In this document: one piece after another, positions 52,214 to 62,158 of the stretch
Layout: every line of letters starts with the position of its first letter
How positions within the stretch are numbered: the stretch's first letter is position 1
The notes under the pieces: generated by a model
The model's input: only the letters and a program-made list of their open reading frames with translations
Told to the model about the DNA's origin: nothing
The model's database searches: none
Assembly: GCA_902774815.1 (NCBI GenBank)
Contig: CACYJV010000003.1
Span: 141,815 to 205,814, forward strand
Direction of reading: 5' to 3'
From: an uncultured Prevotellaceae bacterium
GTDB taxonomy: Bacteria > Bacteroidota > Bacteroidia > Bacteroidales > Bacteroidaceae
DNA: 64,000 nt
Position numbers and translations under genes: made by a program

Positions 52214-52254
52214 GTTATCTGTGTATAATCTTTTACCAATACAAAAACTGACTG

Positions 52255-52285
52255 CAAAGGTACAAAAAAACAAGGGTTGGACAAA
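52255..52285 (-). promoter_or_regulatory. metG: Promoter TTTG-N19-TACCTTTG for metG
   Basis: On the minus strand TTTG (52282-52285) and TACCTTTG (52255-52262) are separated by 19 nt, an ideal match to the Bacteroidota promoter. The box ends 41 nt before the metG start. Confidence 0.7.
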
Positions 52286-52375
52286 ATAAGCCCGCCTATT
52301 TTTTGGAATTTATTATACACTAAGCCATTAACACCCATGCTCACTGCTCTTCAAAGCCACGTTTTCACGCCTTCT

Positions 52376-52484
52376 GACTCATTGCTTCAGCACGCCGAAA
52401 GCAATGCCTTACGAGGCCGAAAGCTATGCCTTACAATGTCGAAAGCTATGCTTTTGGATGCCGAAACCATAGCTTTACGGACCG
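52376..52484. repeat. Array of 22-bp GAAAGCTATGCCTTAC repeats
   Basis: Four units begin at exactly 22-bp steps (52397, 52419, 52441, 52463), with a degenerate unit before and after. The core GAAAGC(T/A)ATGC(C/T)TT is the same as in the array at 6912-7046. It lies in the divergent metG/M16 spacer, between the metG promoter and the M16 promoter. Confidence 0.8.
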
Positions 52485-52582
52485 TAAAGTTCACTTTTCA
52501 ACTGTACGGTTTGCAGGAATGTGCAATAGTTTGCTATGAGAAAAAAACGCACAAAATACTTGGCCGTAAACAAAAAACACTG

Positions 52583-52590
52583 TAAATTTG
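52583..52590 (+). promoter_or_regulatory. -7 promoter box (TAAATTTG) for the M16 peptidase gene
   Basis: TAAATTTG fits TAnnTTTG and ends 31 nt before the ATG at 52622. The -33 element is not clear. Confidence 0.5.
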
Positions 52591-52621
52591 CGGGCGAATC
52601 AATCAAAAACGTAACGAAACC

Positions 52622-55441
52622 ATGACAGTAAGAAAACTTTTTACGGCAGCATTGTTGATGCTGGCATGTGGAGTTCAGGCACAAATGATGCCCAATCTCC
52701 CTGTGGACACGGCCGTTCGCATCGGACGACTTGACAATGGACTGACCTATTACATCCGTCACAACAACTGGCCGGAGCATCGTGCCAACTTCTACATCGC
52801 ACAGAAAGTGGGCTCCATTCAGGAGGAAGAGAGTCAGCGAGGACTGGCTCACTTCTTGGAACACATGGCCTTCAACGGCTCGGACAACTTCAAGGGAAAC
52901 CAGTTGGTATCATGGCTGGAGTCTATCGGCGTGCAATTCGGTGCCGATCTGAATGCCTATACCTCCATTGATCAGACGGTTTACAACATCGACAATGTGC
53001 CTACGGCTCGCCAATCGGCACTCGACTCCTGCCTGCTCATCCTGCGCGACTGGTCGACAGGCCTGCTTTTGGAACCCGAAGAGATTGACAAAGAGCGTGG
53101 AGTGATACACGAAGAGTGGCGCATGCGTACGTCGGCCTCGAGCCGAATGTTCGAGCGCAACCTGCCAGCCCTGTACCCTGGATCGAAATATGGTGTGCGC
53201 TATCCCATCGGTCTGATGTCAGTAGTCGACAATTTCAGCCCGAAAGAGCTGCGCGACTACTACGAAAAGTGGTACCATCCCTCCAATCAGGGTCTGATCA
53301 TCGTGGGTGATGTCGACGTGGATTATACCGAAGCAATGATCAAGAAGCTGTTTTCGGACATCAAGAATCCCGAGAACGCTGCGCCAGTGGTGGCCGAACC
53401 CGTTCCCGACACAGCCGAACCCATCGTCATCATCGACAAAGACAAGGAGCAACGCACATCGTCGGCAGAGGTAATGTTCAAGCACGACGTCTTCCCCGAC
53501 TCGCTGAAGCAGTCGCCTGCGTACCTTATATATAATTATCTGAAGGGTGCAGCCGTGTCAATGCTCAACCGTCGCCTCTCCGAAATTGCCCAACAGCCCG
53601 GCTGTCCCTTCGTGAGTGCTTCGGCAAGCGACGGCAACTACATCTTCGCAAAGACGAAGGCAGCCCTCGACCTTGATGCAACGCCGAAGGAAATGCCTCA
53701 GATGGGCGACGCCTTGCAGGCCGTGATGAAAGAGGCCCGCCGCGTTGCCGAGTTCGGATTTACGCCTACGGAGTACAATCGCTATAAGGCCGACTACCTG
53801 AGTTCCCTTGAGCGCTCGTACAACAACCGCGAGAAGCGCACCAACTCACAGTTCTATGCCCAGTGTCGCGGTCATTTCCTGGCCAACGAACCGATGCCCG
53901 GCATCGAATATACCTATACGACGATGAACCAATTGGTGCCACGACTCCCCTTCGAACTCGTCAACAAGACTGCCCAGGAACTGTTCAGCGTGGTCGAGAA
54001 CGACTCGAACATGGTCATTGTCTCGTTCTGTAACGAGAAGGAAGGCAACCCCTACCCCACCCGCGAAAGTCTGCTGAAGGCCGTCAGCGATGCCCGCATG
54101 GCTCAGATCGAGGCCTATGTCGACAACGTGAAGGACGAACCGCTGCTGGCAAACCTGCCGAAAGCTGGCAAGATCAAGAAGGAAACGCGCAACGAGAAGT
54201 TCGACTTCACCGAGCTACAGCTATCTAATGGCGTCACCGTGCTGATGAAGAAGACCGACTTCCAGAAGGAACAGGTCATCCTCTCGGGCATAGGCCCTGG
54301 CGGCGAGTCGCTCTACGGACCGAAAGACTATCGTAACCTGCAGCTACTTAATCGTGCCATCAATGCCAGCGGACTGGGTAACTTCTCCAATACCGAGCTC
54401 GACAAGGCACTCGCCGGCAAGATTGCATCGGCTTCCGTGTCGCTCAACAACCGCCATATGTATGCCAGCGGCTCGTCTACGCCGAAGGATTTCGAGACCA
54501 TGCTGCAACTTCTCTACCTCTACTTCACCTCTATCAGCAAGGACGAGGCCTCCTATCAGAAGGTCATCTCACAGCTTGAGGTGTCGCTGAAGAATCGTTC
54601 GCTCTCGCCAGACGTGGCACTGAACGACTCGCTCACTGCCACTCTTTACGGCCATAACCCACGTCTTGAACCCATGACGGTGGAGGCTCTGAAGGATGTC
54701 GACTACGACCGTATGCTCCAGATTGCACGCGAGCGCACCGCATCGGCCCGTGGCTGGACGTTCTACATTGTCGGTAACTACGACGAAAGCACCATCCGGC
54801 CGCTCCTGTGTCAGTATCTTGCCTCACTGCCTGCTAAGGGTAAGCCTGCCAAATGCACTGATGTGACACAGCTGCAGAAGGGAGAAATCAGCAATATCTT
54901 TACCCGTAAGCAGGAGACTCCCAAGTGTACGGCCTACATGACCTGGTTCAACGAGGACATGCCCTGGACGCTTGAAGGCAGTATTCAGGCCAATATGGCC
55001 GGCCAAATCCTGCGCATGGTCTACACGAAAGAAATACGTGAGGAAGCATCGGCAGCCTACAGCGTAGGCGCACAGGGCTCCTTCGGCCGTGACGACGACC
55101 AGCAAACGGCTCAGTTGGTGGCCGTTTGCCCCATGCAACCCGAGAAGCGCGAAACCGCTTTGAAGCTTCTCCGTGAAGCCGTCGATGACTTTGGCGCTAA
55201 ATGCACGCAGGAACGCCTCGACAAAGTGAAGGAAGTCATGCTAAAACGGGCTGATGACGCCGTCAAACAGAACTCCTATTGGAACAACGTCATGCAGGAT
55301 TGGCACCAATATGGCACCGATTCTCACACCGAGTACAAGGCCCTCATCGAGGCACAGACGCCCGAGAAGGTTGCCGCCTTTGTCCGACAGCTGGTCAGCG
55401 CAGGCAACCACGCCACGGTCATGATGCTACCCGAGGAATAA
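52622..55441 (+). CDS. M16-family zinc metallopeptidase
   Basis: A 939-residue pitrilysin/insulinase-type peptidase with a signal peptide (cleavage near VQAQ). The inverted zinc motif HFLEH is at residues 77-81 with a downstream Glu158 in EEIDKERGVIHEEW as probable third ligand. Two paired M16 halves are present: the first about 30-460, the second, inactive-looking half about 515-930 (LSNGVTVLMKKTDFQKEQVIL). It likely degrades peptides in the periplasm. The length fits the two-domain Bacteroidales form. Confidence 0.92.
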   Translation: MTVRKLFTAALLMLACGVQAQMMPNLPVDTAVRIGRLDNGLTYYIRHNNWPEHRANFYIAQKVGSIQEEESQRGLAHFLEHMAFNGSDNFKGNQLVSWLESIGVQFGADLNAYTSIDQTVYNIDNVPTARQSALDSCLLILRDWSTGLLLEPEEIDKERGVIHEEWRMRTSASSRMFERNLPALYPGSKYGVRYPIGLMSVVDNFSPKELRDYYEKWYHPSNQGLIIVGDVDVDYTEAMIKKLFSDIKNPENAAPVVAEPVPDTAEPIVIIDKDKEQRTSSAEVMFKHDVFPDSLKQSPAYLIYNYLKGAAVSMLNRRLSEIAQQPGCPFVSASASDGNYIFAKTKAALDLDATPKEMPQMGDALQAVMKEARRVAEFGFTPTEYNRYKADYLSSLERSYNNREKRTNSQFYAQCRGHFLANEPMPGIEYTYTTMNQLVPRLPFELVNKTAQELFSVVENDSNMVIVSFCNEKEGNPYPTRESLLKAVSDARMAQIEAYVDNVKDEPLLANLPKAGKIKKETRNEKFDFTELQLSNGVTVLMKKTDFQKEQVILSGIGPGGESLYGPKDYRNLQLLNRAINASGLGNFSNTELDKALAGKIASASVSLNNRHMYASGSSTPKDFETMLQLLYLYFTSISKDEASYQKVISQLEVSLKNRSLSPDVALNDSLTATLYGHNPRLEPMTVEALKDVDYDRMLQIARERTASARGWTFYIVGNYDESTIRPLLCQYLASLPAKGKPAKCTDVTQLQKGEISNIFTRKQETPKCTAYMTWFNEDMPWTLEGSIQANMAGQILRMVYTKEIREEASAAYSVGAQGSFGRDDDQQTAQLVAVCPMQPEKRETALKLLREAVDDFGAKCTQERLDKVKEVMLKRADDAVKQNSYWNNVMQDWHQYGTDSHTEYKALIEAQTPEKVAAFVRQLVSAGNHATVMMLPEE

Positions 55442-55462
55442 ATCACGTTTTCGGCAATTTAT

Positions 55463-55521
55463 TTTGCTAAACCATGAAAATGATGTAACTTTGCACCCGC
55501 TTAGCAAAGTTACATCATTTT
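55463..55521 (+). promoter_or_regulatory. metK: metK promoter embedded in a perfect 18-bp inverted repeat
   Basis: TTTG (55463-55466), 18 nt, and TAACTTTG (55485-55492) form the promoter. The -7 box is part of an 18-bp arm (55477-55494) whose exact reverse complement lies at 55504-55521 after a 9-nt spacer. The right arm is in the 5' untranslated region, 14 nt before the metK ATG. The element may be an operator, an mRNA hairpin, a terminator for the upstream gene, or several of these. Confidence 0.7.
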
Positions 55522-55535
55522 ATTATATAATAAAT

Positions 55536-56792
55536 ATGTCATACCTCTTTTCATCAGAATCAGTGTCGGAAGGCCATCCCGACAAAGTGGCCGACCAGAT
55601 TAGCGATGCCATCCTGGATCAGTTCCTGGCTTACGACGAGCATGCGCGCTGTGCAATCGAGACGTTTGTCACCACCGGACAGGTGGTTATCATGGGCGAA
55701 GTCACAAGCGACGCCTACATAGACCTGCAGACCATGGCTCGCCGCACTATCAACAAGATAGGCTATACGAAATCAGAATATCAGTTCGACGGCAACTCTT
55801 GCGGTATCCTCAGTGCCATTCACGAGCAGAGTGGCGACATCAACCGAGGCGTAGATCGCGAGAACGAGGAGGACCAAGGTGCCGGTGACCAGGGCATGAT
55901 GTTCGGTTATGCCACCAACGAGACGAGCGACTACATGCCCGTTTCACTCCATTTGGCTCATCTCATCATGCGTACGTTGGCCGACATCCGCCGCGAAGGC
56001 AAGGTGATGACCTACCTTCGTCCCGACTCAAAGAGCCAGGTGACCATCGAATATAGCGACGAGGGCGTGCCTCAGCGCATCCATACCATCGTCGTCTCAA
56101 CGCAACACGACCAGTTCATGGACGACGATGAAGCCATGTTGGAGCAGATTAAGAACGACGTGAAGCAGGTTCTCATCCCCCGTGTGATGGCTCAGTGCGA
56201 CGAGAAGGTGCTGGCCCTGTTCAACGACGACATCATCTACCACGTGAACCCGACGGGTAAGTTCGTCATTGGCGGCCCCCACGGCGACACAGGTCTGACT
56301 GGTCGCAAGATTATCGTCGACACTTATGGTGGTAAAGGTGCTCATGGCGGTGGTGCTTTCTCGGGCAAGGACTCGTCGAAAGTGGACCGTTCGGCTGCCT
56401 ATGCCGCCCGTTACATTGCCAAGAACATGGTGGCTGCAGGCGTCAGCGACGAGATGTTGGTGCAGGTAAGCTATGCCATTGGCCTGGCCAAACCCATCAA
56501 TATCTTCGTGAATACCTATGGTCGGAGCCACGTCAACGTGAGCGATAGCGAAATAGCCAAGAAGATTGAAAAACTGTTCGACCTGCGTCCGAAGGCCATT
56601 GAGCGTACGTTGAAGCTGCGCCAACCCATGTATCTGGAGACAGCTGCATACGGTCACATGGGACGTAAGAACGAGGTGGTGCGCAAAGTGTTCACCAGTC
56701 ACTACCATCCCACACGCGAAATCGACGTCGAACTGTTCACGTGGGAGAAGCTCGACCGCATCGATGACATCCGCCGCGAGTTCAATCTGTAA
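55536..56792 (+). CDS. metK: S-adenosylmethionine synthetase
   Basis: A 418-residue methionine adenosyltransferase that makes SAM from methionine and ATP. The N terminus LFSSESVSEGHPDKVADQISDAILD carries the ATP-binding His14, the centre has GAGDQGMMFGYA, the P-loop-like region is GGAHG-type KGAHGGGAFSGKDSSKVDRSAAY, and the C-terminal SYAIGLAKP is present. The ATG at 55536 gives the standard start. Upstream in-frame ATG codons lie within or before the promoter palindrome. Length is slightly above the E. coli enzyme (384), as in other Bacteroidales. Confidence 0.97.
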   Translation: MSYLFSSESVSEGHPDKVADQISDAILDQFLAYDEHARCAIETFVTTGQVVIMGEVTSDAYIDLQTMARRTINKIGYTKSEYQFDGNSCGILSAIHEQSGDINRGVDRENEEDQGAGDQGMMFGYATNETSDYMPVSLHLAHLIMRTLADIRREGKVMTYLRPDSKSQVTIEYSDEGVPQRIHTIVVSTQHDQFMDDDEAMLEQIKNDVKQVLIPRVMAQCDEKVLALFNDDIIYHVNPTGKFVIGGPHGDTGLTGRKIIVDTYGGKGAHGGGAFSGKDSSKVDRSAAYAARYIAKNMVAAGVSDEMLVQVSYAIGLAKPINIFVNTYGRSHVNVSDSEIAKKIEKLFDLRPKAIERTLKLRQPMYLETAAYGHMGRKNEVVRKVFTSHYHPTREIDVELFTWEKLDRIDDIRREFNL

Positions 56793-56845
56793 GAAGAAAC
56801 CAGGACTATAGGTTCCCGAAAGTTCATTCTGAAAAACCAAAACCC

Positions 56846-57868
56846 ATGAGGCAAGACTCCCTGACCACTACACATCCCGTGGCCACTGGCGACAGTGGTC
56901 AGGTGACTACGTCTGCAAAGCCTCATGTGTTGACGCCCAAAGAGGTGCTTTCGTGGCTGCCTAAGGATGCCACACCCGCCCAGCAAGACTCGGCCATCCA
57001 GCGCCATATCAAGGCATCGGAAATCCATTGGAGCACCCAACCCGACACGTTGCACATGCCAGGGCACTCCAAGGGCAAGAGCATTCGTGACGTCAGCCTG
57101 CCACAATACTACCGCGAGTCGTTCTTTTCGAAAGACTCGCTCTTCCATCCGGAACTCACTGGCGGCCGTCATGGTGTGGCAGGCGACCCCGTTCCGTACA
57201 CCATCGCCGGCGACAACCTCATCACTTCGCTCCTGTTGGCCTGCTTCATTCTGGCCATGGTGGCACTTGCCAAGTCGCAAGACTTCATTACTCGACAGGC
57301 AAAGAATTTCTTCCACGTTCAAAGGGGCACTACTACCGAGATCACCGAGACGGCTGGCGAGCTGTGGGTGCAGTTTGGGCTGGTGGCGCAGACGTGTTTG
57401 CTCTTCGCCATCATCTATTTCTTCTACCTGCGTTCGTATGTCACCGACACTTTTACTATCGAACAATACCAGATAGTCGGCATCTTCACAGCCGTGTTTG
57501 CCGGCTATTTCCTCATCAAGGCACTCATCTACTCTGCCGTAAGTTGGGTGTTCTTCGACACAAAGCGCAACGAGCAGTGGATGAAGTCATATCTTTTCAT
57601 TCTCGCACTCGAAGGAGTCCTACTTTTTCCGTTGGTCATGTTGCTGTCATACTTCCATCTTTCGATGCATAACACCGTCATTTATGTCGGAATTGTTATC
57701 ATATTTACAAAAATTTTGACATTTTATAAGTCATTTCTCATCTTTTTCAAACAGAAACGTTTATTTTTACAAAATATTTTGTACCTTTGCGCCCTTGAAA
57801 TCGTACCACTCCTCCTTCTATGGGGTGTGTTGGTACTAATTGGAAACATGTTAAAGGTTAATTTTTAG
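56846..57868 (+). CDS. DUF4271 domain-containing membrane protein
   Basis: A 340-residue protein with a hydrophilic N-terminal region of about 130 residues and then some seven membrane helices (first ITSLLLACFILAMVALA, last LLLLWGVLVLIGNML). The pattern matches DUF4271, a Bacteroidota family typically encoded directly upstream of hemD, exactly as here (13 nt spacing). Its function is not known. The 3' part is AT-rich compared with the rest of the gene. Confidence 0.82.
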   Translation: MRQDSLTTTHPVATGDSGQVTTSAKPHVLTPKEVLSWLPKDATPAQQDSAIQRHIKASEIHWSTQPDTLHMPGHSKGKSIRDVSLPQYYRESFFSKDSLFHPELTGGRHGVAGDPVPYTIAGDNLITSLLLACFILAMVALAKSQDFITRQAKNFFHVQRGTTTEITETAGELWVQFGLVAQTCLLFAIIYFFYLRSYVTDTFTIEQYQIVGIFTAVFAGYFLIKALIYSAVSWVFFDTKRNEQWMKSYLFILALEGVLLFPLVMLLSYFHLSMHNTVIYVGIVIIFTKILTFYKSFLIFFKQKRLFLQNILYLCALEIVPLLLLWGVLVLIGNMLKVNF

Positions 57869-57881
57869 CTATTACAACAAG

Positions 57882-58631
57882 ATGATCAATAAGATTTTGG
57901 TGTCGCAACCCAAGCCGACCAGCGAAAAGTCACCTTACTACGAAATCGCAAGTCAGACAGGTGTGGAACTTGTCTTCAGGCCCTTCATTAAGGTGGAGAA
58001 ACTCTCGGCCAAGGAGTTCCGGCAGCAGAAGGTGAACATCCTTGACTATACAGCCATCGTGTTCACATCGCGCCACGCCATCGACCACTTCTTCACACTG
58101 GCCAAGGAACTGCGTGTCAACATCCCTGAAGACATGAAGTATTTCTGCGTGACAGAGACCATCGCACTCTACATCCAGAAGTATGTGCAGTACCGTAAGC
58201 GTAAGGTTTTCTATGGCACTACCGGAAAAATTCAGGACCTCGTGCCTACAATGGTAAAGCATAAGACCGAGAAGTATCTCGTTCCTCAGAGCGACGTTCA
58301 CAACGACGACGTGAAGAACCTTCTGGACTCAAAGAAACTGCACCATCAAGAATGTGTCATGTATCGCACCGTGTCGAACGACTTCACCGATGAAGAAATA
58401 CAGAACTTCGACTACGACATGCTCATCTTCTTCAGTCCCACAGGTATTCAATCGCTCATCAAGAACTTCCCTGAATTCAATCAGGGCGACATCCGTATTG
58501 CCACCTTTGGCCCCTCAACGGCTAAGGCTGTGGAAGATGCCGGATTGCGACTCGACCTGCAGGCACCCTCTGAGAAGTATCCTTCTATGACGAGTGCACT
58601 GAAAGCTTATCTGCAAGACGGAAGAAAATAA
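57882..58631 (+). CDS. hemD: Uroporphyrinogen-III synthase-like protein
   Basis: A 249-residue two-lobed HemD. The first lobe shows ILVSQPKPTSEKSPYYEIASQTGVELVFRPFIKVEKL and the TAIVFTSRHAIDHFF strand-helix; the second has LVPQSDVHNDDVKNLL, ECVMYRTVSNDF and LIFFSPTGIQSLIKNFPEF. It would close and invert the D ring of hydroxymethylbilane in haem/corrinoid synthesis. In Bacteroidales this form sits alone between DUF4271 and rnpA rather than in a hem operon, so a different role cannot be excluded. Confidence 0.85.
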   Translation: MINKILVSQPKPTSEKSPYYEIASQTGVELVFRPFIKVEKLSAKEFRQQKVNILDYTAIVFTSRHAIDHFFTLAKELRVNIPEDMKYFCVTETIALYIQKYVQYRKRKVFYGTTGKIQDLVPTMVKHKTEKYLVPQSDVHNDDVKNLLDSKKLHHQECVMYRTVSNDFTDEEIQNFDYDMLIFFSPTGIQSLIKNFPEFNQGDIRIATFGPSTAKAVEDAGLRLDLQAPSEKYPSMTSALKAYLQDGRK

Positions 58632-58638
58632 GGACAAC

Positions 58639-59052
58639 ATGGCGGCATCGGAAGCGCTCACACTGAGGAAAGAAGAGCGGATATGCAGCCGAAAGCTCAT
58701 GGATCAACTCTTCAATGGCGACACCGCTCGGTCGATGTCGTCGTTTCCGTTAAGGGTGGTATTCCTGTCCACGGAGCGCTTGCCTGACCAGCCACCTGTG
58801 AGCATCCTCATCAGTGTTCCGAAACGGCACTTCCATCATGCCGTCGACCGCAACCGTGTGAAGCGGCAGCTGCGCGAAGCCTATCGCCACCATAAGCACA
58901 TCCTTTTCGAGAAGCTTAACGATCACCCTGAGACGGCTCTGCTGCTCTCTTTCATCTGGATGGAAGGTCGCCATCTCGACAGCAACCATGTCGATAGCCG
59001 TATGCATCTACTGCTTCAGCGCATTGCCGAACACCTCCACTCTAAACTCTAA
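58639..59052 (+). CDS. rnpA: Ribonuclease P protein component
   Basis: A 137-residue basic protein with the RnpA signature [22 protein letters not shown] and the N-terminal [17 protein letters not shown]. It binds the RNase P RNA and assists 5' maturation of tRNAs. Neighbours hemD (7 nt upstream) and yidD (20 nt downstream) are the usual Bacteroidales arrangement. The dnaA-rpmH neighbourhood known from other phyla is absent. Confidence 0.93.
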   Translation: MAASEALTLRKEERICSRKLMDQLFNGDTARSMSSFPLRVVFLSTERLPDQPPVSILISVPKRHFHHAVDRNRVKRQLREAYRHHKHILFEKLNDHPETALLLSFIWMEGRHLDSNHVDSRMHLLLQRIAEHLHSKL

Positions 59053-59072
59053 ACCCTCAACTCTCAAAACCC

Positions 59073-59309
59073 TTGATACTCCGTTACATCTCGCGATTCT
59101 TAGTCTGGCTACTCGTGCTACCCATCCGGTTCTATCAGACATGCATATCGCCCTACACCCCACCCTCCTGCCGCTTCACGCCTACCTGTTCAGAGTATGC
59201 CAGGCAGGCAATCATGAAGCACGGACCCATCAAGGGCCTCGGTCTGGCCATCTGGCGCATCTTGCGCTGCAACCCGTGGGGAGGCTCCGGCTACGACCCA
59301 GTGCCATAA
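59073..59309 (+). CDS. yidD: Membrane protein insertion efficiency factor YidD
   Basis: A 78-residue protein with an amphipathic/hydrophobic N-terminal helix ([18 protein letters not shown]) and the three-Cys signature [18 protein letters not shown] with [24 protein letters not shown]. YidD assists insertion of inner-membrane proteins by YidC. Translation appears to start at TTG (59073), because no ATG or GTG precedes the conserved part. The preceding 20 nt are C/A-rich degenerate repeats. Confidence 0.93.
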   Translation: MILRYISRFLVWLLVLPIRFYQTCISPYTPPSCRFTPTCSEYARQAIMKHGPIKGLGLAIWRILRCNPWGGSGYDPVP

Positions 59310-59390
59310 ACCCGTTGGAATAGCAACACCCTGAGATATTTGTTTCCCTTTGAAAAGACAGAACAAACAAACAAAACAATATAGCTGAAT

Positions 59391-60689
59391 ATGAGAAAGA
59401 ACTTTGTTGAAGAACTGAAATGGCGAGGCATGCTCGCACAGATCATGCCTGGTACGGAAGAACTCCTGCAAAAGGAGATGGTGACAGCCTACCTCGGCAC
59501 CGATCCCACGGCCGATTCCCTCCACATAGGACACCTCTGCGGCATCATGATGCTGCGCCACCTGCAACGTTGTGGCCACAAGCCCATCATCCTCGTGGGC
59601 GGAGCAACTGGCATGATTGGCGACCCCAGCGGCAAGTCGCAGGAACGCAACCTCCTGAACGACGAAACCCTGCGCCACAACCAGGAATGTATCAAGGCCC
59701 AGGTGGCCAAGTTCCTCGACTTCGAGTCGAAGGAAGAGAATGCTGCCGAGATGGTCAACAACTACGACTGGATGAAGGACTTCACCTTCCTCGACTTTGC
59801 ACGTGAAGTGGGTAAGCACATCACCGTCAACTACATGATGGCAAAAGAGTCGGTACAGCAGCGCCTCAACGGTACTGCTCGCGACGGTCTCTCCTTCACC
59901 GAGTTTACCTACCAGCTTCTGCAGGGCTACGACTTCCTCTATCTCTACCAGCACAAGGGCGTCAAGCTCCAGCTCGGCGGCAACGACCAGTGGGGCAACA
60001 TGACCACTGGCACGGAACTCATCCGCCGCACGCTGGGCAACGACGCTGAAACCTTCGCCCTGACCTGCCCGCTCATCACAAAGGCCGATGGCAAGAAGTT
60101 CGGAAAGACCGAGCAGGGCAACGTATGGCTCGACCCGAAGCGCACGTCTCCCTATCGCTTCTATCAGTTCTGGCTGAACGTCAGCGACGAGGAAGCAGAA
60201 AAGTACATCAAGATCTTCACTTCTTTGGACAAGGAGACCATCGACGCCCTTATCGAAGAGCATCGCCAGGATCCCGGTCGCCGCATGTTGCAGCGCCGAC
60301 TTGGCGAGGAAGTCACCATCATGGTGCACGGTCGCGAAGCTCTGGACATGGCTATCGAAGCCTCGAACATTCTCTTTGGCAAGGCCACGAAGGAAGCACT
60401 CGAGCGCCTCGACGAGCAGACGTTCCTCGACGTCTTCGACGGTGTGCCTCACTATGAGATTGCTGCCGACCAACTTGGTCAGCCCGCCATCGAACTGCTC
60501 ACCACTGCCGCACCCGTCTTCCCCTCGAAGGGCGAGATGCGCAAGATGGTACAGGGCGGCGGCGTCAGCCTCAACAAGGAGAAGCTGGCCGACCAGCAGC
60601 GCCCCATCACCAGTGAAGACCTTATCGACGGCAAGTATCTGCTTGCCCAGAAAGGTAAGAAGAACTACTTCCTCATCACGGTGAAGTAA
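59391..60689 (+). CDS. tyrS: Tyrosyl-tRNA synthetase
   Basis: A 432-residue class I synthetase charging tRNA-Tyr. HIGH motif in [14 protein letters not shown], tyrosine-binding segment [27 protein letters not shown], and the KMSKS loop as KFGKT (residues 236-240). The C-terminal S4-like RNA-binding domain ([19 protein letters not shown]) is complete. It is followed directly by a strong terminator, so tyrS ends the metK-hemD-rnpA-yidD gene run. No separate promoter box is convincing in the 80 nt upstream. Confidence 0.96.
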   Translation: MRKNFVEELKWRGMLAQIMPGTEELLQKEMVTAYLGTDPTADSLHIGHLCGIMMLRHLQRCGHKPIILVGGATGMIGDPSGKSQERNLLNDETLRHNQECIKAQVAKFLDFESKEENAAEMVNNYDWMKDFTFLDFAREVGKHITVNYMMAKESVQQRLNGTARDGLSFTEFTYQLLQGYDFLYLYQHKGVKLQLGGNDQWGNMTTGTELIRRTLGNDAETFALTCPLITKADGKKFGKTEQGNVWLDPKRTSPYRFYQFWLNVSDEEAEKYIKIFTSLDKETIDALIEEHRQDPGRRMLQRRLGEEVTIMVHGREALDMAIEASNILFGKATKEALERLDEQTFLDVFDGVPHYEIAADQLGQPAIELLTTAAPVFPSKGEMRKMVQGGGVSLNKEKLADQQRPITSEDLIDGKYLLAQKGKKNYFLITVK

Positions 60690-60694
60690 TAAAT

Positions 60695-60730
60695 AACGGC
60701 CGTCGGAGCATCCATTCCGACGGCCGTTTT
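60695..60730 (+). terminator. Rho-independent terminator after tyrS
   Basis: A perfect 13-bp GC-rich stem (AACGGCCGTCGGA at 60695-60707, complement at 60716-60728) with an 8-nt loop, and a short T run at the end. It begins 5 nt after the tyrS stop codon. Confidence 0.85.
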
Positions 60731-60777
60731 GCCTTATACCGAAACAAGTATCAAACCACTTAACCCCTTTTGCCAAA

Positions 60778-62070
60778 ATGAAACTAACGAAGATCACCAC
60801 CACCTTATTATTATTGTTTGCTTGTGCCGCCACTTGGGCACAGTCGCCTCGTGAGGAGTTCAAGGAGAACATCTTCAAGTCGGGCAGCAACTACTATGCC
60901 TATCCTGGACCCAAGCAGCAGAAACTCACACCAGCCCCGAAAGGCTACGAGCCCTACTACATCAGCCACTACGGACGTCACGGTTCGCGCTACCTCATAG
61001 GCAAGAACGACTACAACCGAGCCTTCCAGGTGCTCTCCAGAGCCGACTCCGTGGGCAAACTCACTACCTATGGACAGGATGTGCTGCGCCGCGTGACGCT
61101 GCTGCGCAACGAGGCCGACCAGCGATTGGGCGAACTCACCTTGCTCGGTGCCGAACAGCACCGCGGCATAGCCCACCGAATGTACGAGCGCTTCCCGCAG
61201 GTGTTCAAGGGCGTGACCGATATCGATGCTAAGAGCACCGTCGTCATTCGCTGCATCCTTTCGATGGAGAACGCCCTGCAGGAACTGAAGAGCCTCAACC
61301 CCAAACTGCGCATCCGCCACGATGCTTCTGAGCACGACATGTGGTACATGAACCATTCGGACAAGCAGCTGAGAAGCCATCAGTGGGATGGCAACACGCG
61401 CGAGGTGTACGATGCCTTCAAGGCACGCCACCAGAACTACCAGCGCGTCATGCAGGTGCTCTTCAACGATACAGCCTACGTCAACCACGAGGTGAATGCC
61501 GAAAACCTGAACTACCATCTTTTCAAACTGGCATCCAACATCCAGAGCTCTGAGCTGCGCCACTCCGTGACGCTCTACGACCTGTTCACACCCGATGAAG
61601 TCTACGACAACTGGATGATCGAGAACGCCGGATGGTACGTCGGCTACGGCCCCTGCCCATTGAACGGTGCATGGCAACCCTTCTCACAACGCCAACTGCT
61701 GAAGCAGATGATTGATGAGGCCGACCAGAACCTGACGAAGGCACACCCGGGAGCAACCCTCCGCTATGGCCATGAGGTGTGCGTCATGCCGCTGGCTTGC
61801 CTCTTAGAGATGGACAACTGTGGCAAACAGGTGAGCGACTTCGAACAGCTGCCTGCCGAAGGCTGGCTGAACTATAACATCTTCCCCATGGGATGCAACG
61901 TCCAGCTCATCTTCTACAAGCCCAAGAAGGGCCACGGCGATATCCTTGTCAAGGCCCTGCTCAACGAAAACGAAACCCGTCTGCCCCTGCAGGCCGTCAG
62001 CGGACCCTACTACCGCTGGACCGACTTCCGCGACTTCTACTTGAAGAAGCTCGCCACGTACCCTTTCTGA
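60778..62070 (+). CDS. Secreted histidine-type phosphatase (MINPP/phytase-like)
   Basis: A 430-residue branch-2 histidine phosphatase with a signal peptide (cleavage at TWAQ). The active-site motif SHYGRHGSRY contains Arg67, His68 and Arg71; the distal motif is RYGHEVCVMPL with His332/Glu333, the HAE-type proton donor seen in multiple inositol polyphosphate phosphatases. Gut Bacteroidales enzymes of this type hydrolyse phytate. The protein is probably periplasmic or exported in vesicles; I infer the substrate from the motif only. Confidence 0.85.
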   Translation: MKLTKITTTLLLLFACAATWAQSPREEFKENIFKSGSNYYAYPGPKQQKLTPAPKGYEPYYISHYGRHGSRYLIGKNDYNRAFQVLSRADSVGKLTTYGQDVLRRVTLLRNEADQRLGELTLLGAEQHRGIAHRMYERFPQVFKGVTDIDAKSTVVIRCILSMENALQELKSLNPKLRIRHDASEHDMWYMNHSDKQLRSHQWDGNTREVYDAFKARHQNYQRVMQVLFNDTAYVNHEVNAENLNYHLFKLASNIQSSELRHSVTLYDLFTPDEVYDNWMIENAGWYVGYGPCPLNGAWQPFSQRQLLKQMIDEADQNLTKAHPGATLRYGHEVCVMPLACLLEMDNCGKQVSDFEQLPAEGWLNYNIFPMGCNVQLIFYKPKKGHGDILVKALLNENETRLPLQAVSGPYYRWTDFRDFYLKKLATYPF

Positions 62071-62158
62071 GAGTCTGAATGAAAAACTCTCTCACAAGAA
62101 TAGTTTGAAATTCAATTCCACATTCCACTTTTTGGGGAAGTCAATCATTGACAAGTAA

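Noticed and set aside
50099-52228. Long open frame (over 700 codons) on the plus strand opposite metG
   Set aside because: It mirrors metG codon by codon, has no family motifs, and metG on the other strand is unmistakable. The same applies to long antisense frames opposite cysS (30957-32261), tyrS/MINPP (59190-60890), susC (47731-49053) and the large surface protein (37447-39171). They result from codon bias in GC-rich genes.
55477-55521. SAM riboswitch before metK
   Set aside because: The region is a simple 18-bp inverted repeat with a short loop. It has none of the multi-helix junction or conserved loops of SAM riboswitch classes, and the leader is too short.
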